From: an uncultured Bacteroidota bacterium
GTDB taxonomy: Bacteria > Bacteroidota > Bacteroidia > Bacteroidales > P3
DNA: 64,000 nucleotides
NCBI GenBank assembly: GCA_902790215.1
Contig: CADAQX010000027.1
Location: 1 to 64,000, forward strand
Reading direction: 5' to 3'
Of this stretch, positions 1 through 7,572 are shown piece after piece. How positions within the stretch are numbered: position 1 is the stretch's first letter; each line of letters begins with the position of its first letter. Under the pieces are notes generated by a model. The model was not told where the DNA came from, ran no database searches, and was given only the letters and a program-made list of their open reading frames with translations. The position numbers were made by a program, and so were the translations under genes.

Positions 1-2577
1 GGCGTAGAAGGTGAACTGGGTGACCGGGAGGCGGAAGACAAGTGTGTCGGAGCACTCGAGGTCGTTGTAGGCGACAAGGGTGACATCCACCGAGTCGGCA
101 GATACCTCGCCGAAGTTATGTGCGCAGGGTGAAGTGGTCTCCATCAGCGGGGTGCCGTCCTCGAAGTACCACACGCGGCGGACGCTGTAGGGCGACTTGT
201 CGGTGAGGGTGACCACGGGGTTGTCGGAGTCGACGAAATAGGGTCTATAGTCCACGGTGGCCACGGGGATGGGATGGACGGTAATCTGCTCAGTAAGGGG
301 AGCGGCGTTGCAGTCGTTGGTGCCATGTCCAATGAGGGTGTAGACCGTGGTCTGTTTAGGCTTGACGGTGATATCGGTGGGGCCGTGGCCTGCAGAGTCG
401 AGCAGTTCAAGAAGGCTGGAGTCTGGCGGCTGGGCAGACCAGGAGTAGGTGTAGGCCTTGTCGGCATGGAGGGAGACCTCGTCGCCGGCACACATGTCGT
501 GCCTTGAGATGGAGAGGGTGGGGTTGACACGGTAGGCATTCACGCTGTCCCAGGCCACGCACTGCTTGGTGCTGATGACCTTGACATAATACTTGCAGGT
601 GTCGTCATAGGGTAGTACACGGAGTGTGGGACCATCTGCAATCTGGTTGGCGTCGTTGATATGGCGGTACCAGCGGTAGTTGCAGCCCTGTGTCTCGGTG
701 GACACGGTGATGTCGGTCTGCTGGCCGTTGCACACAACGGTGTCGCCGGTGACGTTGAGAGCCGGGTGCTGGAAAACCTCGATATTGACAGAGTCGGTGG
801 CTGTGCACCAGACGGTGTCGTAGGTGTATATCGAGTCGCGGGCAAAGAGTCCGTTGTAGGCGCGCAGGACGACGGGGTTCTTATAGAAACCGAAGATGTG
901 CGTAAGCTGGGTGTTGCCGTTGCGGCGGTCGCCGTAGATGGTGTCTGTGGCAATGGTGTCGGGAGCCACGGAGGTGTCGTTGATGAGTATCCAGTCACGG
1001 CGTGTGGATCCGGGAGTGACATCGCGCAGGACGACGGTCTCCGAGTCGCACACCTCAAGCGCCGAGGCCTCAATCTTAGTCCTGGGGCGGCTGAGAGTCT
1101 TGATGGTGTAGGTGCTGTCGCTGAAACACTCAGGGTCTGTTCTGTTGAAGGAGCGCACCTTCACGGCATATACGCCAATGGTGTCGTAGCGGTGGTGCGC
1201 CTTGGCACCAATCATGGAGTCCACCACGATGGTGTTGGTGTCCACTCCCGAGTAGAACCACCACTTGGTAATGGAGGTGTCGCACCCCATCATGTCATTG
1301 GGCACAAAGCTCTTGTTGGTCAAGTTCAGGTCGCCGTCGCATGACTTGAGGCTGTCGATGACCATCTGCGGCTTGGTGTTCTGCACACTGACATACACTT
1401 TCGACACAAAGGGTATGGCGGGGTTCATGGATGAAGTCATGTCGCAGCGGAACACCTGCAGGTTGGTGTACTGTCCGGCCATGCTGCCTTCGGTAAGCAG
1501 AAAGTCATCGATTTGGCAATTGTACACGTTGTTGGTGCTGGTGGTGGGGGTAATGCGGGTAAAGTTGACGGACTCGGGGACGGATGAGACACTGGCAATA
1601 CCCTCCATGCCGGAGTTGCTCTTATACCACACATAGTTGGTCAAACCCGGAGGAGCTGTGAGGGTGGCCACGGTGGTGGTAGCACCGGCCGGGCAGCCCG
1701 AGGTTTTAATTTCCATGGGCATGCATTCACCGGCGATGTAGGCGCAGGCATAGTGCGCGCTCATGCTGCAGTCGCCGGCACCCACGCGGATGCGCACGCG
1801 CTGGTATAGGTAGTTAATCAAGTTGATGGCCACCTTGTTCCAAGGCAGATAGATGTTGCAGCCGTAGGTGCCCGGAGTGTGCTGGCCGGTGCTGCCCACG
1901 TAGAAAGGCGATACATCGGAGCCGCTACCAGCCGGGGTGGGACGGATGAAACACAGGGTGTCGTGGCCCACGCGCTCCCAGGTGTTGCCCACTTTTTTCT
2001 CAATCTCGATGGCAAACTCGGGGTTCTCCGATACGGTGTGCTGTCCGTTCTGCAGCGACAGTGCGTACCAGATGAAGATGAGGCTGTTTTGCGGGCGGAC
2101 GTCGAACTCGTAGCACAGCATCTCGGCCTCGTGCGATCCGCCGCAGTTGTTGCCCAGGCGGATGGAGCTGGTGTAGGTGCTGTCGGGCGGCAGGTAAGAG
2201 AGGTGGTTGGCTGTATTGGGGTCATTGCCGGGTCCTTTGATTACGAAACGCCGCATATAGTCCTGCTGGTTGTTGATGTCAACCGAGTTAGCGTTGGTGC
2301 AGCTGCTACCAGATGAACGCGATGCCAACTGGTTGGCAGGGATTTGCGTACCCCATTGGCGCATGCCCCAGTCTCCGCAGGTGCTCGTGTAGTTGTCTTT
2401 GCTGCCTTCGTAGCCATACCACTGGGCGTTGGCGTTGTTGCCGCCGCCCGAGGTGGTGAAAGTTGTGGGGTTTTTCAACCCTTTGCAATAGTTCGAACCC
2501 TGGGCGAGGACGGAACTCGACAGCAGCACGGCTGCTGCCAGGGCGATAGTTTGTACCAAGTGACGTAATTGTGACAT
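1..2577 (-). CDS. Large secreted PKD-type surface protein, N-terminal part
   Basis: The reading frame is open on the minus strand from an ATG at 2577 to the window edge, giving 859 residues with no stop. I walked every codon and saw no interruption. Residues 1-26 form a signal peptide (MSQLRHLVQ, then a hydrophobic run, ending SSVLAQ). The rest is rich in Thr, Ser, Asp and paired Cys. Near residues 790-845 there is a PKD-like stretch with the word VWYFEDGTP. This pattern is typical of Bacteroidota surface proteins exported by the type IX system. The C-terminal sorting domain would lie beyond the left edge, so that assignment is an inference. No enzymatic motif was seen; adhesion or gliding-related roles are possible. 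Confidence 0.85.
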   Translation of the reverse strand, partial: MSQLRHLVQTIALAAAVLLSSSVLAQGSNYCKGLKNPTTFTTSGGGNNANAQWYGYEGSKDNYTSTCGDWGMRQWGTQIPANQLASRSSGSSCTNANSVDINNQQDYMRRFVIKGPGNDPNTANHLSYLPPDSTYTSSIRLGNNCGGSHEAEMLCYEFDVRPQNSLIFIWYALSLQNGQHTVSENPEFAIEIEKKVGNTWERVGHDTLCFIRPTPAGSGSDVSPFYVGSTGQHTPGTYGCNIYLPWNKVAINLINYLYQRVRIRVGAGDCSMSAHYACAYIAGECMPMEIKTSGCPAGATTTVATLTAPPGLTNYVWYKSNSGMEGIASVSSVPESVNFTRITPTTSTNNVYNCQIDDFLLTEGSMAGQYTNLQVFRCDMTSSMNPAIPFVSKVYVSVQNTKPQMVIDSLKSCDGDLNLTNKSFVPNDMMGCDTSITKWWFYSGVDTNTIVVDSMIGAKAHHRYDTIGVYAVKVRSFNRTDPECFSDSTYTIKTLSRPRTKIEASALEVCDSETVVLRDVTPGSTRRDWILINDTSVAPDTIATDTIYGDRRNGNTQLTHIFGFYKNPVVLRAYNGLFARDSIYTYDTVWCTATDSVNIEVFQHPALNVTGDTVVCNGQQTDITVSTETQGCNYRWYRHINDANQIADGPTLRVLPYDDTCKYYVKVISTKQCVAWDSVNAYRVNPTLSISRHDMCAGDEVSLHADKAYTYSWSAQPPDSSLLELLDSAGHGPTDITVKPKQTTVYTLIGHGTNDCNAAPLTEQITVHPIPVATVDYRPYFVDSDNPVVTLTDKSPYSVRRVWYFEDGTPLMETTSPCAHNFGEVSADSVDVTLVAYNDLECSDTLVFRLPVTQFTFYA

Positions 2578-2845
2578 AGGTCTATTTTGATTTTATTGTT
2601 TGCATTAACGAGTTTTCTCTACTATTATGACACAGAGGTATCGATTTCGCTGCATTTTTTTAACATTGTTTAAGAAAATAGTTTTGTCTGTTGTTGTGCG
2701 TTTTGTATTAATTAGTTGATTATTAGTGGTTAGTTGTTCGGTTTGTGCATCCTCTGTATTTAAAAAATGTTAACATGTTGTTGAACCGTTTGGTGTCCTC
2801 TCTTTGTCCCGAATCAGTCAAAACGCTGTGAGGCCGTTCTTTTTT
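2578..2845. other. AT-rich intergenic leader with no gene seen
   Basis: This stretch lies upstream of the minus-strand surface-protein gene and should contain its promoter. The best -7-like word on the minus strand is TACCTCTG (2633-2640), one mismatch from TAnnTTTG. No coding potential or RNA gene was recognised. Confidence 0.4.
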
Positions 2846-2942
2846 CGTTATTTATTCCTTTCGTTTCCTATCGTTTTCCCTTTATACGACGAAGAACGAT
2901 CGAAAATGAATGGGAAAACGAGCGAATAAATGACGACGCTAC
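2846..2942 (-). repeat. Intergenic palindromic repeat, copy A
   Basis: Imperfect long inverted repeat with arms at 2846-2868 and 2912-2935 around an inner GATCG/TCGTT-rich core. Read on the minus strand it begins AGCGTCGTCATTTATTCG. The same opening occurs at 10741 and 27832, and a related one at 43119. It lies between a surface-protein gene and the tRNA-Val terminator. It carries no gene. Function is unknown. Confidence 0.6.
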
Positions 2943-2990
2943 TATGGCGCTACCCGGGGGGATGGTATAGGTTTGACGGGTGCCGGGATA

Positions 2991-3025
2991 AGAAAAAGAC
3001 AGCCGAAAAAGTCTTCAGCTGTCTT
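2991..3025 (-). terminator. Terminator of tRNA-Val
   Basis: On the minus strand, an 8-bp stem (AAGACAGC/GCTGTCTT, arms 3018-3025 and 2996-3003) is followed by a T-rich run (TTTTTCTT). It lies directly 3' of the tRNA. Confidence 0.7.
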
Positions 3026-3030
3026 GCCGG

Positions 3031-3105
3031 TGGGAGTAATTGGATTCGAACCAATGACCCTCTGCTTGTAAGGCAGATGCTCTGAACCGACTGAGCTATA
3101 CTCCC
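3031..3105 (-). tRNA. tRNA-Val (anticodon TAC)
   Basis: On the minus strand the cloverleaf is complete. The acceptor stem is GGGAGTA/TACTCCC. The D arm holds AGCTCAGTCGG. The anticodon stem TCTGC/GCAGA encloses the loop CTTACAA, giving anticodon UAC, which reads GUA (Val). The T arm contains GGTTCGAATCC. The discriminator base is A and is followed by CCG, so the 3' CCA is not fully encoded. A strong promoter lies upstream at 3149-3180. Confidence 0.96.
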
Positions 3106-3148
3106 TTAGTGAGTCCGTGACGGGCTTTCGTCCTCTCGAAATCGTTTG

Positions 3149-3180
3149 CAAAGATACGAACTTTCTGCGACATGGCAAAA
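3149..3180 (-). promoter_or_regulatory. Promoter of tRNA-Val
   Basis: Minus-strand -7 box TATCTTTG (3149-3156) with TTTTG (3176-3180) exactly 19 bases upstream, the Bacteroidota sigma-ABfr pattern. Its -33 element shares a palindrome with the divergent promoter at 3185-3216. Confidence 0.8.
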
Positions 3181-3184
3181 ATTT

Positions 3185-3216
3185 TTTTGCCATTAGACTA
3201 AAAAAATGTAATTTTG
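3185..3216 (+). promoter_or_regulatory. Promoter of the DUF4296 lipoprotein gene
   Basis: Plus-strand -33 TTTTG (3185-3189) and -7 TAATTTTG (3209-3216), spaced 19 bases, about 30 bases upstream of the ATG at 3245. It is back-to-back with the tRNA-Val promoter. Confidence 0.7.
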
Positions 3217-3244
3217 CATTGTGAAAGTAACTAATACAGATACT

Positions 3245-3592
3245 ATGAAGAAGTATGGATTTGTTTTGCTGCCAGTGATTTTGCTGTTGTGCGGGGTGTT
3301 GTCGTCGTGCAACAGCGATGAGGTGCCGCCCGATGTGATGAGTGAGGAGCGCATGGCCTCGTTTTTGCAGGAGGCTTATCTGATTGAGGGCTTTTATGCG
3401 GTGGAAACGGGTTTCCACTACGACACGCTGCAACCCGAGATGATTGGCACCTACGACAGCCTGTTGTCGCGCTACGGTCTCAATCGCGAGACGTTTGAGC
3501 ACAGTGTGGACTGGTACACTGCGCACCCAGAGGTGTATCAGCGTGTGCACGACACAGTGCTGGCGCGTTTTGAACGCGAGGCGGCACAGTGA
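3245..3592 (+). CDS. DUF4296-type lipoprotein
   Basis: A 115-residue protein. I chose the ATG at 3245 (MKKYGFVLL) over an upstream in-frame ATG at 3221, because the lipoprotein signal peptide then starts cleanly and the promoter stays upstream of the gene. The lipobox LSSC places the lipidated Cys at about residue 22. The mature part (EERMASFLQEAYLIEG) resembles DUF4296 proteins, short Bacteroidota lipoproteins of unknown function. It is probably outer-membrane attached. It converges with the next lipoprotein gene, ending 22 bases from it. Confidence 0.75.
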   Translation: MKKYGFVLLPVILLLCGVLSSCNSDEVPPDVMSEERMASFLQEAYLIEGFYAVETGFHYDTLQPEMIGTYDSLLSRYGLNRETFEHSVDWYTAHPEVYQRVHDTVLARFEREAAQ

Positions 3593-3614
3593 TGCGTGTG
3601 GCACAGGGCGCGGA

Positions 3615-4088
3615 TTAGCGCCGGTCGAGGACTTGCAGGTGCAGGGTGTCTCGCTTGGGGAACTGCAGGGTGTCGTTTTGCGTGTCTTTGATAAGGGGAG
3701 GCAGGTTGATCAGCACATGGGCCAACCAGCGGTTGCCGCGCTTGTGCATGTCGAGGGTGCCGTCCTGCTCTTGGATAGGAGTGCTTTTGTGGAATGAGAC
3801 GATGGCCGTGGTGTCGTCGATGATGTCGACGCCGGTAATGGTTATCTCGGCGGGGGTGTTGCGGCGGATGTACTCCATGTCGGTGTTTGGCATGATGCGT
3901 TGCTGGATTACTTCCAAGGTGTTGGTTTGGGTTTCCTGGGTGGCGTAGTCGTAGGCATCGTCAAAACGGTAGTTGCCCATGGCGTCGAGGTAGCCGTAGG
4001 CTGCCTGTTCGATTCTCTTTTGGTTGCTGGCACAGCCGGACAGGAGTGTGCCGAGGGCTGCAATGATTAGGATGGCTGTTTTTTTCAT
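3615..4088 (-). CDS. Small lipoprotein, DUF4878/NTF2-like
   Basis: A 157-residue protein that starts MKKTAILIIAALG with lipobox LLSGC (Cys19), so it is predicted to be lipidated. The mature region has a helix (AAYGYLDAMGNYRFDDAYDY) followed by alternating beta-like segments ending in a hydrophilic tail. That layout fits the small NTF2-like/DUF4878 lipoproteins common in Bacteroidota; this is a fold-level guess from pattern only. No catalytic residues were seen. It sits on the minus strand downstream of two further lipoprotein genes, with a terminator between them, so it is probably transcribed separately. Confidence 0.7.
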   Translation of the reverse strand: MKKTAILIIAALGTLLSGCASNQKRIEQAAYGYLDAMGNYRFDDAYDYATQETQTNTLEVIQQRIMPNTDMEYIRRNTPAEITITGVDIIDDTTAIVSFHKSTPIQEQDGTLDMHKRGNRWLAHVLINLPPLIKDTQNDTLQFPKRDTLHLQVLDRR

Positions 4089-4158
4089 TTCTGTATAATA
4101 TCAAGAGTTTTGCTGTGGTTGGCCGGGATGGTCGCCGGTGGCCGGGCGCTATCTAATA

Positions 4159-4194
4159 GAAAAAGAATCCAAAGCGCTGTTCGGATTCTTTTTC
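4159..4194 (-). terminator. Terminator after the repeat-bearing lipoprotein
   Basis: A perfect 12-bp inverted repeat (4159-4170 and 4183-4194) rich in A on one arm and T on the other, with a 12-base loop. It lies 19 bases past the stop at 4213. Only a weak T-run follows the stem; the U-rich arm may serve. Confidence 0.6.
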
Positions 4195-4212
4195 TTCGGT
4201 GTGTATTGTTTG

Positions 4213-4617
4213 TTATTCTTGTACCGTGACGTTGACGTTGCGTTTACCGATGTTGGTTTTCACTTTGATTTCGGTAGGACGGTCAGTGGGTTTGGCTTCT
4301 TTGGTGGAAGTCTGGAGGTTTTTGGTATCCTCGCTGGTTCTCTGTTTAATCTCCTTTTTCACGGTGATTTCGGTAGGACGGTCGTTGGTGCTTTTCTTCA
4401 CCTCGGCTTTTTTCTTGGTGGTGGCTTTCTTGGCAGGAGCAACGGGCTCGTCTACAACAACTTCCTCAATAGCGGTGCTGTCGATGACTTCCTCAACGAT
4501 GGTGTCGACGGGGACAACGGTGTCGATGACTTCCTCGGCAGGAGCGGGGTTGTTGCAAGCAGTGGCGGTGGCCATGGCTACAACGGCTAATGCAATGAGT
4601 TTGATTTGTTTTTTCAT
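4213..4617 (-). CDS. Short lipoprotein with a charged linker and two DRPTEI repeats
   Basis: A 134-residue protein. The signal peptide MKKQIKLIALAVVAMATATA is followed by Cys21 and NNPAPAEE, so lipidation is likely. Residues 26-60 are acidic (Glu, Asp, Val, Ile) and residues 61-75 basic (Lys-rich). The nonapeptides DRPTEITVK (79-87) and DRPTEIKVK (112-120) are 33 residues apart, and their DNA is also nearly identical (around 4268-4285 and 4366-4383). No known domain was recognised. The charge blocks suggest an extended or disordered periplasmic linker. Expression seems to be monocistronic, being bounded by terminators on both sides. Confidence 0.7.
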   Translation of the reverse strand: MKKQIKLIALAVVAMATATACNNPAPAEEVIDTVVPVDTIVEEVIDSTAIEEVVVDEPVAPAKKATTKKKAEVKKSTNDRPTEITVKKEIKQRTSEDTKNLQTSTKEAKPTDRPTEIKVKTNIGKRNVNVTVQE

Positions 4618-4637
4618 TGTGTAGGTGATTTATAAAA

Positions 4638-4672
4638 TCAGAGACCTTGCCCCTAAGAGGTAAGGTCTCTGA
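4638..4672 (-). terminator. Terminator after the InlB-repeat-like lipoprotein
   Basis: A 14-bp stem (4638-4651 and 4659-4672) with one G-U pair, loop of 7, followed on the minus strand by a TTTTAT run. It lies 13 bases past the stop of the lipoprotein at 4685. Confidence 0.75.
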
Positions 4673-4684
4673 CAGGTTGTTTAT

Positions 4685-5524
4685 TTATTTTGCAGCAAAT
4701 TTGGTGGCTTTAGCTTTGGGGACGAAGTTGCTCTTTCCAACAGCAGTCAGGCTGCAGTTGCCAACGGTGACGGTCATAGTCTTGGTGGCGGCATTTTCGA
4801 TACCAACATGGTGGACTAAGGCGTCTAAGGCATCGAACATGGTGGCGTTGACGACGGTGGTGATGGTCAGGCCGGTAGCATCGAAGTTGGTGGTGTTGAT
4901 GGTAGCGGTCTTTGCCCACCAGTCACCATACCAGCTGGTGTCGCCAGTCTGCTGGTTGACAGAGAAAAGGGAGGTGGCTGCATAGTAGTCGACACCGTAG
5001 AAAGTCTCACCGCTCATGAAACCTTGCTCACCAGCGGTTTCGCTGTGGGTACCGGTTTCGGAAGTGGCGAAAATGTCGATTGAGGGGTAGGACTGTCCCT
5101 GGGTCTGGTAAGCGATGATGTCAATCAGGCCATACGAGGCATAGTAGGGGATGCCAAAGTATGAGGATGTCCACTGGTCGCTGCCAAAGGTGACGTTGAT
5201 ACCGTCGGCGGGAGCATCGGACTCGAAGGTGGCGGTGTAGGTCTCGTCCTTGCTGACGATGATGTTACGAGAAGCCTCGGTGACACCGTCCTGCCATTTT
5301 ACAAATCTGTAGTCGGTGTTGGGGATGGCTGCAATGGTCACGTTGGTACCTTCTTCGTAGGTGCCGCCGCCGGTGACAGTACCCATGGTGGCGTCATTGG
5401 AGGTGACGGTGATGGTGTACTTGGGTTTTACGGGGGTCACAGGCTCTTCGGGCTTCTTGGTGCAGCTGGCCAGGATGGAGCCAGCAACCAGCATGATGCT
5501 GAAAAATTTGATTACGTTTTTCAT
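4685..5524 (-). CDS. Lipoprotein with a divergent InlB B-repeat domain
   Basis: A 279-residue protein. MKNVIKFFSIMLVAGSILAS precedes Cys21 (lipobox ILASC), followed by a Pro/Lys-rich linker. Residues about 35-100 contain a single beta-repeat (GTVTGGGTYEEGTNVTIAAI, then YRFVKWQDG and YTATFE) matching the divergent InlB_B-type repeat often seen on Bacteroidota surface lipoproteins. The remaining 180 residues are Thr/Ala/Tyr-rich without a recognised motif. Probably outer-membrane anchored and surface facing; ligand unknown. It has its own promoter and terminator. Confidence 0.78.
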   Translation of the reverse strand: MKNVIKFFSIMLVAGSILASCTKKPEEPVTPVKPKYTITVTSNDATMGTVTGGGTYEEGTNVTIAAIPNTDYRFVKWQDGVTEASRNIIVSKDETYTATFESDAPADGINVTFGSDQWTSSYFGIPYYASYGLIDIIAYQTQGQSYPSIDIFATSETGTHSETAGEQGFMSGETFYGVDYYAATSLFSVNQQTGDTSWYGDWWAKTATINTTNFDATGLTITTVVNATMFDALDALVHHVGIENAATKTMTVTVGNCSLTAVGKSNFVPKAKATKFAAK

Positions 5525-5590
5525 CTTTTGTGTTGTTTTTTAATTGTTTATAATGTTAATTGTTCTTTTTTCCTCATTGCTTATATTTTG

Positions 5591-5598
5591 CAAAAGTA
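5591..5598 (-). promoter_or_regulatory. -7 box upstream of the InlB-like lipoprotein
   Basis: Minus-strand TACTTTTG matches TAnnTTTG, 67 bases upstream of the ATG at 5524. No clear TTG was found at the expected -33 position. Confidence 0.5.
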
Positions 5599-5691
5599 CA
5601 ACTTTTTTATTAAATGGTGTTTTTTTTTCTTTTTTTTAGTAATTTTTTTGACTTGGAGAGAGTTGACTGCCGTGATGGACGGGGCGGTCGG

Positions 5692-6795
5692 CTATGATTT
5701 TATGTCGAGAGCATCGCGGATGTCGTTGCCGAGGAGCATGAAGGCGAGGACGAGGAGCATGATGGCCAGGCCGGGCAGGAGGGCGAGGTAGGCGCTGTCG
5801 AGCAGGATGTAGCTGTAGTTTTCCTTTACCATGGTGCCCCACGAGGGCATGGGGGGCTGCACACCGATGCCAAGGAAACTGAGTCCCGCCTCGAGGAGTA
5901 TGGCGCTGGCAAAGTTGGCGGCTGCCACAACGATGACGGCGCCGGTGATGTTGGGCAGTATGTGGCGGAAGATGGTGCGGAAGGAACTGTAGCCGAGGGC
6001 TCGGGCTGCCTCGACGTATTCTTTCTCCTTGATGCTGTAGACTTGTCCGCGCACCACACGGGCAATGTCGACCCACATGGTGAGCCCCACGGCCACGAAG
6101 ACTTGCCAGAATCCCTTGCCGAGGGCGAAGGTGATGGCTATGACGAGGAGCACGGTGGGGATGGACCAGACGACATTGATGAGCCAGGTGATGAGGTTGT
6201 CGACCCAGCCGCCGTGGTAGGCTGCCAGTGCGCCGAGGGTAATGCCGATGAGCAGGGCGATGAGGACGGCTATGAAGCCCACGGAGAGGCTGACGCGGCT
6301 GCCTATCATTATCATGCTCAACACGTCGCGCCCGTAGGCATCGGTGCCGAGGAGGAAGGTGCGTTCATGCAGTTTGACGACTCTTTCGCGTGCTATGGTG
6401 AAGGGCTCGCCGGCAATGGGCACTACGTGCATGCTGTCGGCTTCCGTTTGGCAGGAGGCGACGGGCAGGGCGGTGTAGGGGAGGGGTTTCCCGGTCAGGA
6501 ATGAGCCTCCGGGTTTGTCGACGGGGTCGTAACAGAGGAATGTGGCCCGGCTGCCGGGTTTCAGGGTGGCGAGTTCGAGGTACTGCTGGTTGCAGTAGGG
6601 GGTGTGGTCGGGTGTGACGAGGTAGCCGAGAATAGCCACAAGGACAAAGAGCCCTATGACCACGAGGCTGGCCACAGAGAGGCGGTTGCGGCAGAAGCGG
6701 TGCCATGCAAGGTGGCTGAGAGAGGTGCTCTGCCCGGGAGCCTGCTGCTTGAGGAAGCGGCGGTGCTTTTTGCTGAATAGCGCCTGTAGGGTCAT
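5692..6795 (-). CDS. Oligopeptide-type ABC transporter permease (DppC/OppC family)
   Basis: A 367-residue inner-membrane permease. TM1 is at about residues 41-62, followed by a periplasmic segment of about 95 residues. The BPD_transp_1 domain (about 170-365) opens with GTDAYGRDVLSM and carries the EAA coupling motif EYVEAARALGYS, where the ATPase docks. The C-terminus GNDIRDALDI is typical of DppC. The family moves peptides or nickel together with a DppB partner, two ATPases and a binding protein. None of these is adjacent, so its partners must be elsewhere. The long loop after TM1 is larger than in typical DppC proteins. It ends a minus-strand run with sufT, 15 bases downstream of it. Confidence 0.88.
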   Translation of the reverse strand: MTLQALFSKKHRRFLKQQAPGQSTSLSHLAWHRFCRNRLSVASLVVIGLFVLVAILGYLVTPDHTPYCNQQYLELATLKPGSRATFLCYDPVDKPGGSFLTGKPLPYTALPVASCQTEADSMHVVPIAGEPFTIARERVVKLHERTFLLGTDAYGRDVLSMIMIGSRVSLSVGFIAVLIALLIGITLGALAAYHGGWVDNLITWLINVVWSIPTVLLVIAITFALGKGFWQVFVAVGLTMWVDIARVVRGQVYSIKEKEYVEAARALGYSSFRTIFRHILPNITGAVIVVAAANFASAILLEAGLSFLGIGVQPPMPSWGTMVKENYSYILLDSAYLALLPGLAIMLLVLAFMLLGNDIRDALDIKS

Positions 6796-6810
6796 GGGCG
6801 TTGGCGGGAT

Positions 6811-7128
6811 TTAGAGAAGACCCAGTTCAAGTTTCACCTCTTCGCTGAGGTTGTTGAAATCCCACGGCGGGTCGAAGGTGAGTTCCACATCGACGGACTT
6901 GATGCCTTGTATGTAGCCCACCATTTGTTTCACTTCCATGAACATGTATTCGGCTTCGGGACAGTCGGGAGCCGTCATGGTCATGAGGATGCGGACGTTG
7001 AAGTCGTCGTCGATGTCTATCTTGTAGATGAGGCCGAGGTCGTAGATGTTGACGGGTATCTCGGGGTCGTAGATGTTCTTCAGGCAGTTGACGATGGCAC
7101 TGTTGAGGGTTTCTTTGGTGGGTGTCAT
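6811..7128 (-). CDS. sufT: SufT-like Fe-S cluster assembly factor (DUF59)
   Basis: A 105-residue DUF59/MIP18-family protein. Motifs seen: YDPEIPVNIYDLGLIY near residues 20-35, and MTMTAPDCPEAEYM, with the conserved Cys, near 50-63. The family helps mature Fe-S proteins. I chose ATG 7128 because it falls 4 bases after the sufE stop at 7133, suggesting translational coupling; an in-frame ATG at 7155 inside sufE would add nine residues. Its place beside sufE supports an Fe-S role. The organism has a heavy Fe-S demand (the hydrogenase at 50-55 kb). Confidence 0.88.
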   Translation of the reverse strand: MTPTKETLNSAIVNCLKNIYDPEIPVNIYDLGLIYKIDIDDDFNVRILMTMTAPDCPEAEYMFMEVKQMVGYIQGIKSVDVELTFDPPWDFNNLSEEVKLELGLL

Positions 7129-7132
7129 GGCG

Positions 7133-7552
7133 TTATTGTTTTTGAGAGAATGCAAGGGCGTAGAGCTTCATTTGCTTGACCATGGAGGTGAGGCCGTTGG
7201 AGCGAGTGGGGGAGAGGTGCTCTTTGAGGCCTATCTGGTCGATGAAGTGGAGGTCGGCGGCGAGGATGTCCTGCGGGGTCTGCCCGTCGAGGGCGCGGAT
7301 AAGGAGGCTGATGATGCCTTTGGTGATGACGGCGTCGCTGTCGGCCTTGAACCACAGGCGCCCGTCGCGGTGCTCGCAGCTGAGCCACACGCGGCTTTGG
7401 CAGCCTTTGATGAGGTTGCTGTCGGTCTTGTCTTTCTCGTCGATGACGGGGCATTCCTTGCCGAGGTCGATGAGGTAGGCGTATTTGTCGAGCCACTCTT
7501 CGTAGCAGGAGAACTCCTCGACAATGGTGTTTTCTATTTCCTGTATGGTCAT
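7133..7552 (-). CDS. sufE: SufE-like sulfur acceptor protein
   Basis: A 139-residue cytoplasmic protein starting MTIQEIENTIVEEF. The conserved active-site region SNLIKGCQSRVWL holds the Cys that in this family accepts sulfur from the SufS cysteine desulfurase and passes it to the SufBCD scaffold. The later segment IRALDGQTPQDIL also fits the SufE fold. The gene sits directly upstream of sufT. No sufS or sufBCD is in the window. The C-terminal tail (MVKQMKLYALAFSQKQ) shows a short extra helix. Confidence 0.92.
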   Translation of the reverse strand: MTIQEIENTIVEEFSCYEEWLDKYAYLIDLGKECPVIDEKDKTDSNLIKGCQSRVWLSCEHRDGRLWFKADSDAVITKGIISLLIRALDGQTPQDILAADLHFIDQIGLKEHLSPTRSNGLTSMVKQMKLYALAFSQKQ

Positions 7553-7572
7553 ATTATCTGTTATTAGTCTTT

